Source: Liolophura sinensis
Taxonomy: Eukaryota; Mollusca; Polyplacophora; Chitonida; Chitonidae
Direction of reading: 5' to 3'
DNA length: 64,000 nucleotides
NCBI RefSeq assembly: GCF_032854445.1
Contig: NC_088296.1
Location: 8,530,706 to 8,594,705 of the forward strand
The position numbers and the translations under genes are program-made. The notes under the pieces were generated by a model. It had not been told where the DNA came from, did no database searches, and worked only from the letters and a program-made list of their open reading frames with translations. Positions 55,890-64,000 of this stretch are shown one piece after another (within the stretch, counting starts at the first letter, position 1; every line of letters starts with the position of its first letter).

Positions 55890-58800
55890 CTATTTCAAGA
55901 AAAACAGACGGTAAAATTGTGTTTTGAAGTGAAATCGACAATTGCTTCTCTATTCATTGATCTCTCAGCAATTGTGCAAGTCAAAGCTCTTCGCTTCGAC
56001 CGGTCGCGGCCTCCATTAGAACTGTTGCTAGTTTGGATGCAGCCTTAAGTCAAGAGGTTTTCGAGGTACATGAAGAACGTTGTGGTTTATTGCTCGCACC
56101 CCAGTTTCCTCTATTCATAAAACTGTCCGCCGTTTCATGTTAACTATTCTTATTGTAGCCCGCTACAGTGCAAATCTCTAATTTCCCGTGGTATCTTTAA
56201 CACATATATTCTTCTCACACTGACGCCGCCCCGCTGACGGCGCAGTGGTACTTGGCGTTATTTAAAGTACCTAATGTGTTCCACTTTGAACTTCTGCAGA
56301 CATAATATTGCGCCCATACGAATGCATTTTGCACTCAGATTGGACAAACAGGTAGTCCGATAACCCCTTTTTTTCTACCTAATGTTCGTCATGATGATTT
56401 CAAATAAATGTTCCAACTTTAACAAAGATCTGAGTGTTAAAAATGTAGTGAAAATGTTTACATATATCACAGTGATAATGTAGTGCAATTGTATATAGCA
56501 TCTTTGAGGAAAAAGTAAAATATGGAGTTATTTTAAATGGTACGTGGTGTATTTCGGAGACCCGCATTTTCTCTTTCATTCACTTATTCAAGGTCCCTTT
56601 TCTTATTACAGTGTGTAACTCTGTTTCAATCCGGAAGTTTTGACACTTGAGGCTGTGACATCGTGGTGACGTTCCTTTGTGACCATCCCTTGACGTTAAG
56701 GGGCGTTTATTAACGGGCGGGTATATTTGATAGTTTATATTCAAAATTGAGTATTCACATTTAGTTTAGTGGAGCATTTGAGGTGGTGAATCCCTTGTGA
56801 TCCACTGTGAAAACTTTTCAATATTGTATACACTAGCTATGTTAAAATTTACTTATTAGTCATCGCATGGAGTTCAACGATGACAGCTCAGCAAAAAAGG
56901 ACGACGTTGTTTACATTCGTGTATCACGTGAACCGTCATCTCCAGAGTCATGTTCACGATCAAATAGGTTAATGCCAGAAATTCTATAAAATCTATGTAA
57001 AGGGGCACTTTAAATAAATTAGCATTCGGACAGGTATGACACAATCTAAAATTCCCAAAGTGCTCTTGAAAGAAACTTTGTAACTGGTTCAAACAAGTTA
57101 ACCATTTGTTCACTAGTGATTTATTTACTGAGTGAATAGTGCTTACCTTGCACAAAATATACCAACAAAAACAAGCACCACCAGAATGACACCCCCAGTC
57201 ATTCCCAAGGGCAAAGTTGTCGTCAGAGGTTCGGAAGCTGTCGCCAGGGGCACGGAAGCTGTCGAGGGCAAACATTGGAAGGATTAATATGCAGCAAGTT
57301 AGTTAGAATTAAATGTGATGCATGATTTTTAAACGGTTTGCTTTAATAACCTATTTCTGGGTCATTGCTGTGTTGCTTTTTGTTTTCTTAAGTTGATGGC
57401 TACTTAAAGGAGAACAGCAGCAAAATTTTCTTCAATTTTGGGGGTAGAATAGACTTCGTCTTTGTGTTTGTCGTGTAAGCCGATTCCGCTGAACTGTGTT
57501 TCGTGCCGAGTCAAATACCAAGAATGCACAGAATTCGAGGAATTTGACGAGGTGTTAAAGTTTGTTCTACCCCCTAAAATGAAGAAAATAAGTCACAATT
57601 CCATGCTAGTTTTTGCCGCCGTTCTCCTTTACTCCCTCAGCAGAGGTCATGCATTTTGGACCAATCAACGGCAAGCTTTGGCCATTGCAGGATACTTCAC
57701 AGCTGCGAATCTATGACGGCGTGTTTTACTCTTGCGTGATGTTGCAATGTAAAAGTTTACAATACTTATATTATGACGTCATTCAGCTGAGCTTAGAGTG
57801 GAACGTCATGAAACAAATGTTTCTCTTCAACGCCATGGCATCTGGGTGTGAAATATCAAAAATGTCAACAACAAAAAAGCGAGGTCTGTAAACTGTGCCA
57901 TGTAACACTTTTATCACTAAACGAAATGTCGACAGTTCTGCATTAATTAAAGCATGAAAATAAACCTAACAAGTACATTTAAACAAACTTAAATTCTTTT
58001 AGAAATAAACAGCGGAATTGTAATTTATCTGATATTGTTCCGGGAGGATGTGGGATCGACTACTAAAAATAATATAAGCATGATGTCATTTATCATATTG
58101 TTCAATCATGTGCCTGATAATCCAAACAGTAAATATTCAGGCACTTGACCTTCTACCCAGCCACGCTAATGTGTATAACGTTGTTAAACTAGGGTTATTT
58201 TGTCCTCAAGCCGGCCACTACATATCCGGGAGAAACTCCGTGTTAAAGGATAGAATACCAATGCTATGTTCCACCGTCGGACAGACAGAACGATCAGCTA
58301 TGAGATTGCTCTGATGTTACATGCAGGGTTTGCTAAATTTCGCTCGACCAAGGATGGCCCCCAATCAACATCAGTGCGCACTCCACTTAAAAAGATGATT
58401 CACTTGCCGTGGCAGTTTATCACGGCGTTTGAGACAAATGTATTCATCAAATACCTTTACAGGGACTATAATTCACAGACACTTATGTTCCGTACCTCTT
58501 CGTCTGTCGGTTTACGGCATAGGTCCGCCATTATACTTGTCGGTGCTCAGACCCACTATATTCAGAGCCTAAACATATCTGAAAAGAATCCGTAACTGCA
58601 ATCCCGGCTACTAATAAGCGAGACCTCAGTCCAAGCATGGGAAGGAATAACAACACTCTGCCAGAGTTAAAAAAAAAATAAAAAATAATAAATAAAAAAA
58701 ACATCTCACAACAACACGTTTCCATCCGAAATCGTAACGGTGATTTTTTTTTTGTGGCGAGTGTAGGGAAATTATCTCCCATTTATCATTTTGTAAATAA

Positions 58801-61800
58801 GGTGCACAAAAATATGAACTAGGACATTTCTTTCAGCCATATGCCTTGGAATGAATATATTTTTTTGGAAATTTCAAAGCCATGCGAGGTAACAAATTTG
58901 TATACATATCAAACTTATAATTTCGCCTCGGTAGTGTAAGGTGGTACGCGCGATACTGTTTCACGTAAGGTGTACAATTTAGCAATTTTTTTATTTTTTA
59001 TTTTAACATTGGATGATAATTGTCACAAGAAGCTCTACTACTCCAACGGTAATGCTATCCACCGTCGTATAAGTAAAATAAGGCGTAACACACTTAAACA
59101 AATAAGTATCTTTAAGGGCTTGCAATAAGGCTATATAGTGAATTTCTTGTCTTAGTTACCCTACGTATTATGTGTATTTCTGTTGACAGAATGGCCAGAA
59201 TGGTCATTTGATTGGTGTTTTTAGCCGGTGTTGTATAAGTGAAATTTTCCCGAGTACACCATAAATCAAGCCGCCGTTGTATAAGTGAAATTTTCCCGAG
59301 TACACCATAAATCAAGCCGCCGTTGTATAAGTGAAATTTTCCCGAGTACACCATAAATCACCACTGAAATAAACAAAACATGATCATTCTTAATAGAGAA
59401 AAAATACATCCACCGACTACACCGAGGGGCTTTTAACTACATTCTGAGACCAAGAGGTTATCTCAATATAAAGGTATAAAATACCTGAAAATAAAAGTAT
59501 AACAGTGAAAGCCGGCGAATGAGTACACATAATCTGTGAAATCCCACATGATGTCAATTAAGCTCGGTTAAGGTTTTATTTAGTCAATGTAAATTCTGAA
59601 ATGGTAGCATATATTCAAAACGTTGTGCGTAAAAGAGGGAAAGAAACTAGGAGAAATACACCATATAGGGCTCTGGGGTATCATCATTGTATGCAACAGC
59701 CTATGTGCAGGTTACTTGTATATGTATATGCAATTGCCGTATATTAAGTCACAGTAGCCACAATGTGGCTGAAATATTTCCACTGACGCGTTAAGGTAGA
59801 TCATTCATTATGCGGTTATTCTGATGTCAAGTCGTTTTGTTGTCAATCACTTTTAATATGTGCCCCTGTGCAGATTGGAATGTTAAGCTGTGTGGCCTAC
59901 ATTAAAGATGTATTTAATTTGGTAATATCGGTACTCTAATTACGGTATTTATCTTCAACGCATCCGAATTGGTCACAATCTGTTCTCGTATGCACATGTT
60001 CACAATGGCATGTTTAGGTACCCTGGGTGTTGATACACCCAGAATTGTTACCACATATGGCTGATCTTGCACTGCATTCGTCCATATCTGACCATTTAAA
60101 TATGCATGTGAAGACTACAATATCGATAGTAGAACCAGAGCAGTGACGACAATGTGATAGTCACACAGCATCGGTAGTAGAACCAGAGCAGTGACGACAA
60201 TGTGATAGACACACAGCATCGGTAGTAAAACCAGAGCAGTGACGACAATGTGATAGACACACAGCATAGAGAGCAAAATCAGAGCAGTGACGACAATGTG
60301 ATAGACACACAGCATAGAGGGTAAAACCAGAGCAGTGACGACAGTGTGATAGACATACAGCATAGAGAGTAAAATGAGAGCAGTGACGACAGTGTGATAG
60401 ACATACAGCATAGAGAGTAAAATGAGAGCAGTGACGAAAATGTGATAGACACACAGCATCGGTAGTAAAACCAGAGCAGTAACGACATTGTGATAGACAC
60501 ACAGCATAGAGAGTAAAATCAGAGCAGTGACGACAGTGTGATAGACATACAACATCGGTAGTAAATCCAGAGCAGTGACGACAATGTGATAGACACACAG
60601 CATCGGTAGTAAAACCAGAGCAGTGACGATAATGTGGTAGACACACAACATCGATAGTAAAACAAGAGCAGTGACGACAGTGTGATAGTTGCACGGCATA
60701 GAGAGTAAAACCAGAGCAGTGACGACAGTGTTATAGTTGGCAAATTGTCACACGTAACCAGTAAAACTAGGGCAGTGACGACAGTGTGACAGTTGGCCAG
60801 TGATTGTACACAATGGGTGAAAACTAAAGAAAATTTACGTCAGTCAGTATTTTATTCTTGATCATATTACAGTTCTGAATCCCAGAATTCAGGCTGTTAT
60901 ATTAAATAAAGTTTGTTACCTCCTATGGGTTTGCCTCATTACAAATGTGTTGTCTAATTCTGATTTTAGCCAAAAATGATGCTCTATAGTACACGCTTTC
61001 AGAACCCTTTGGCGTTATCTCATTGCACCTCTCTTAATTCAAACAGCCCTGATATAGAAGATAAACACTTTGCCGATGCCAATGTCATAAGTCGCGGCGT
61101 AAGAATTTGTACATTATAGCTACTTTTGATATTGTGTGAAGAGTTCATAAAACTTATATACTAAGATAAAATAGCATGATTGTTTTTTCCAGATCACTTG
61201 CTTGTACAAGTTATATGACGACACATTGTTTATCCATAAAAATTTGTTTGTCTACAAAACACTCAGTTATTTCTTGTGAATGCACCACTGAAGATATCCC
61301 TAATCACGAGCAGTTTTTACTTTACTTACATGGAACTTCTGGGTTAGAAAAAGGAAGTGAATAAAACGTTCCTGGACTGAGCTTTTTGTTGCTTTTTATT
61401 TGAAGCACACATCCCTTTTTGCCTCAGGTAGACTTTACCGTTACGATAGGGTTATCATCGCGTGGCTATTTCCACACAAACTGCATATACAGAAGCCACT
61501 GTCTTTGAGAACACTTTTATTACATGTATACATTGACCAGATAAACATGTATGGAAAATCGAAACATTTTTTTTTTAACTTTGCCTACTGCATTGCTCCA
61601 TTAGAAAATTTCATACAATGTCACAAAGTCTATCATGTTTCTCTTGGAACAAGAATCACGTGACAATGGCGTAATTACATCAATCGCGTTTATTAGTACC
61701 CTTTACAGACATTTAGCACACATCGTCCTTTTTTTTTCTCTTTTCTCACCGCGCTCAACCTATCAATCGACAGGATTCTCCCACAGTACCCATGGTAGAT

Positions 61801-63304
61801 AGTACCCTATGACAGTTTCATTTTCTGTAATGGCACTTGTTCATTTTGATACTTTGTTGCTCGACAACGACGGTATGTGCTAAATGTTTGCTAAACGTAA
61901 TGTTGCATACTCCTCGACAGACATGGGATAATCTATGCATAAAGCATAACAATACATCGTGTTTTACACATAGTTTTGCACTGTGACCTTGCGATGCCAT
62001 CATATGACTAGACCAGTATAAATAGACAAGGGGTATGACCCAGTAATATGTGATTAAAATTCATATATGGAAGCCGATAAGGGACTTTCTATAGCTCTCT
62101 TAGCAACATCGATGTCTCGCTACTTCGCAATCTCTACATCCTTGCTTCGCCACATTGCTGCTAGCTACGTCGCTCTCCCCCTAATTCTCGGTGGCGCTAC
62201 CTTGCCACTAGCTACGTCGCTGTTTGTCCATCACGCTGTCTCTCTTTGTCGCTGTCTCGCTACCTTCAGGCTAGGTACCTGTCTAACTCTACGTCTGGCC
62301 ACACCTCTGTCTTGCTTTCTGTCTCTCAATCCCGTTAACTCTCTGTTTTGTCACCTCGCCGTGTCTCTACCTCGCGGTCTATCTATCTGTCTGACCGGCT
62401 ACGTCGCTGTTTGGACACCGCGCTAATTCGCTACCTTTTTGCTAGCTACCTCTCTATCCCTCTCCCTGGCTGGAAAAAGACAATATCCATCAGTAAGGAA
62501 TGCTATATGCTTCCATAACCCAACTCACCAAGGCAATGACCGAATGGACTTCTGACGAATCCGCGAGAGCACTCGCAAGATGCAGATTCAGCAGAGGTTG
62601 TTACACACGTGGTATTAGCTGGACAAGTTGGGTCACTTACTCCACATAATTCTGCAAAGAAAAAGCTTGTAAAATTTTCACACGCACAACACACATGTAT
62701 ACACATATACAGGCTGATTCTTCCAGGCTATCAGATATGCGCTTGTTATCAAATATGGAAAACTAAATCAAAGTAGTAATAAAAAGGAAGAAATAATTAT
62801 GTAGATGACAATAGGTACAAATAATAAACCCATTCACAGTATACGCGGAACAGATAAAGGAATCTCATAAATTCTTTATACATGCGCGTTTGTCCTCGGT
62901 TTGATTAGAAAACTCAACCCAAATGAATATATACATTTTCGCTTTGACTTTGGTTACAATTCATGCAGTGTCGTCTGCTCTTTGGAATGGTCATAGCTTA
63001 CCAGTGAAACAAAAACTGGTTAAACTATAATCGTGCAATCTGTTAATTTCCAATAAAATCGAGTAACTGTTAACCAGCCAATCGGCAAGGCAAATCACAA
63101 AATGTATCAATCGAAAACATTATATTTATCCCCTATGAACAGTACAACGGAGAAAGAATTTTTACTCACTTTTACACCATACCAGAACGGCTGTTAGCCC
63201 TAGCTTTATATGGCGGGCGTGGCCATTTTCACAAACACAAACCCCTTCACAAGACGCCGCATATCCACAAATGAACGGACCACACGTGGTAGCTAAAGTC
63301 TCGT
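55340..63304 (-). CDS. R3: R1-like EGF receptor on the opposite strand (first exon missing)
   Basis: Exons 63304-63170, 62651-62529, 57258-57147 and 55889-55340 join in one frame of 306 codons including the stop. The product has two six-cysteine EGF-like modules, a short Thr/Pro stalk, one transmembrane helix, the strongly basic RKRKRRRK and a 182-residue tail. The tail aligns with R1 in TYENGEV-to-end order: LYSNHHIPANKEKQ (R1 LYSNHKIAENKGKQ), TYDILCRPN (R1 VYNVLSKPN) and DDYNTLYEVN (R1 DDYNTLYAVN). YENG, YTNT and YSNH fit a Y-x-N adaptor-SH2 pattern. The signal-peptide exon, which must end in phase 1, is not seen before the right edge. Extra stalk exons may exist in the 5.3-kb intron but none was found. 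It converges on R2. Confidence 0.8.
55890..57146. other. R3 last intron, nothing recognised
   Basis: No repeat or exon identified. Confidence 0.4.
57147..57258 (-). CDS. R3 stalk plus transmembrane exon
   Basis: Acceptor CCCTCGACAG, donor GCAAG/GTAAGC, 112 bases, phase 1-2. It reads ASVPLATASEPLTTTLPLGM then TGGVILVVLVFVGIFCA. A Thr/Pro stalk leads into one helix, so this exon does the job of a stalk exon and the TM exon of R1/R2. Confidence 0.85.
57260..59030. other. R3 intron, no exon seen
   Basis: Plus-strand frames near 57462-57891 and 58266-58595 lack splice or domain support. Poly-A/T-rich tract at 58665-58700. Confidence 0.4.
59035..59105 (+). mobile_element. SINE tail fragment (family 1)
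   Basis: CACCGTCGTATAAGTAAAAT and GGCGTAACACACTTAAACAA. Confidence 0.6.
59224..59362. repeat. 46-bp tandem triplication derived from a SINE tail
   Basis: Three nearly identical units CCGTTGTATAAGTGAAATTT then TCCCGAGTACACCATAAATC. The unit matches the terminal part of the family-1 SINE, so a SINE end has been amplified in tandem. Confidence 0.9.
60118..60800. repeat. 48-bp satellite
   Basis: About fourteen units of CCAGAGCAGTGACGACAATG then TGATAGACACACAGCATCGG. The period is 16 codons, so the minus strand is open in all three frames (for example HCRHCSGFTTDAVCLS), a repeat effect, not coding. It lies in the R3 intron. Confidence 0.95.
60801..62060. other. R3 intron, no exon seen
   Basis: No recognisable repeat or splice-bounded exon. 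Confidence 0.4.
62067..62470. repeat. Pyrimidine-rich degenerate repeat
   Basis: Irregular repetition of GCTAGCTACGTCGCT, CTGTCTCGCTACC and similar words. The 119-codon plus-strand frame here (62067-62426) has the biased composition of the repeat and no domain. Confidence 0.6.
62529..62651 (-). CDS. R3 EGF-like module 2
   Basis: Acceptor TTCTTTGCAG, donor CTTG/GTGAGT, 41 codons, phase 1-1. It reads LCGVSDPTCPANTTC, then ASCECSRGFVRSPFGHCL, with six cysteines in the same spacing class as R1 exon 3. Confidence 0.9.
63170..63304 (-). CDS. R3 EGF-like module 1
   Basis: Acceptor TTGATACAG, donor AAAA/GTGAGT, 45 codons, phase 1-1. It reads DETLATTCGPFICGYAASCE then GVCVCENGHARH and VWCK, with six cysteines. 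CGPFICGYAASC matches CGTRLCGYGTSC in R1 exon 2. This copy lacks two of the cysteines that R1 has. Confidence 0.85.
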
Positions 63305-63324
63305 CTGTATCAAATATACACACA

Positions 63325-63432
63325 TTTATTTATTCATTTAATTATTTATTTATTTGATTGGCGTTTTCCCCCAGTACAGAATATTTCACGTTTACGAACG
63401 CGGGCAGCATATGGAGGGAGGAAACCGGTAAA
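63325..63432 (-). mobile_element. SINE fragment (family 1, tail)
   Basis: TTATTTATTTGATTGGCGTT, AGAATATTTCACG and GGAGGGAGGAAACCGG, immediately upstream of R3 EGF module 1. Confidence 0.75.
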
Positions 63433-64000
63433 CATACACACATGGACTGATGTTAACTGCGATATCATGGGACACAAACTACCCGTAATTAGTTACGGGA
63501 AAAATATTGTAGAGATTCGCCTATATTCAGCTGTTGTAAAATCAATCATATTCGCTACCAAAATTGCGTTTAGCCAGTGTAATGTAACAACCCAAGCTCT
63601 TACACATTGCCATGTCGAACGTTGCCATGGCATGTCGGGTGACGTCATACTTATTCAAAGGCAAGTTGCATGCTGGAGAACGGGCGTGGAGAGTAATTTG
63701 TTTTACAATGGCTGCACCAACATGCGGTTAGAACAAACTCCACGCAGTAACACAGTCTACACTACTGTTTCTGCGAATAAACAACATGGCTTTAATTTCC
63801 TAATACCCATCTTTAAATCCACACCGCCATGAGACCATAAACTAAAGGAGGTAAAACGAATTGCATTTATTTATGTTATATTATACTAAAAACATATAAA
63901 CAAATTGAACTTCCCCAATGTCCAGCATGCCACTGGTTTTTGAATAACTATGAGGTCACCCAAGGCGATGGATTCTTGCTCATGGACTTTAACATTATGA
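63433..64000. other. Right edge, no gene assigned
   Basis: A plus-strand frame of 121 codons (63467-63832) has no signal, domain or splice support. No R3 signal-peptide exon was recognised on the minus strand. Confidence 0.4.

Noticed and set aside
57462-57891. Two overlapping plus-strand frames antisense to the R3 intron
   Set aside because: No family resemblance, no splice borders, ordinary length for chance frames in this base composition.
60115-60743. 177-194-codon frames on the minus strand
   Set aside because: The 48-bp unit is open in all three frames; composition and periodicity are those of the satellite.
62067-62426. 119-codon plus-strand frame beginning MEADKGLSIALLATSMS
   Set aside because: Lies in a pyrimidine-rich degenerate repeat inside an R3 intron; no domain or splice signals.
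63467-63832. 121-codon plus-strand frame
   Set aside because: No recognisable domain, no signal peptide, no supporting repeat or splice context; judged chance.

Overview
This is a eukaryotic, animal window. The genes are split by kilobase-scale introns with GT-AG borders, and the intergenic and intronic DNA is full of degenerate retrotransposons, Tc1-like remains, tandem satellites and many copies of two tRNA-headed SINE families. One family ends near GGCGTAAAACACCAATCAAA; the other ends in CACTCACTCACTCA. SINEs of these types are, from memory, typical of molluscs and related lophotrochozoans, and the SRCR and EGF receptor exons fit that. I read it as a mollusc-like genome, without claiming a species.

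Layout. (1) 1-16 kb, minus strand: the 5' part of a secreted or membrane SRCR (scavenger receptor cysteine-rich) gene. It has a signal-peptide exon at 13.1 kb and two exons that together make most of one SRCR domain at 0.1-0.8 kb; the gene runs off the left edge. Its 12-kb intron holds a 40-bp minisatellite, a Tc1-like relic, a 2.6-kb non-LTR relic, a broken KIAA1958/Crypton-like recombinase gene and a second, internally deleted non-LTR element. (2) 16-24 kb: no gene seen. It holds an ~80-bp satellite, SINEs and two abutting minisatellites of about 28 and 87 bp. (3) 24.1-63.3 kb: a cluster of three related single-pass receptor genes, called R1, R2 and R3 here.

R1 (24120-37445, +) can be read from start to stop in nine exons and predicts 531 residues: signal peptide, two EGF-like exons, four Thr/Ser-rich stalk exons, a transmembrane exon, and a 250-residue tail with many tyrosine motifs. 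R2 (45117-52298, +) has five stalk exons (two of them a duplicated pair), a transmembrane exon and a matching tail, but I find no signal-peptide or EGF exons for it. R3 (63304-55340, -) has two EGF-like exons, a combined stalk/transmembrane exon and a matching tail; its first exon is probably beyond the window. All extracellular exons are phase 1-1, and all three transmembrane exons are phase 1-2. The genes could therefore exchange exons in frame, and the stalk has grown by exon duplication. The tails keep the same order of short tyrosine motifs, which suggests a shared signalling role through SH2-type adaptors (inference).

The cluster is interrupted by a degenerate Ty3/Gypsy-like element in the last extracellular intron of R1, whose protease segment with the DTGA motif is repeated about ten times in tandem. 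A 4.1-kb satellite of 46-47-bp units and a 200-N assembly gap lie between R1 and R2. MITE-like elements sit in R2 introns, and a 48-bp satellite lies inside R3's large intron. Most short open frames in the window lie in these repeats or in introns and are not genes.
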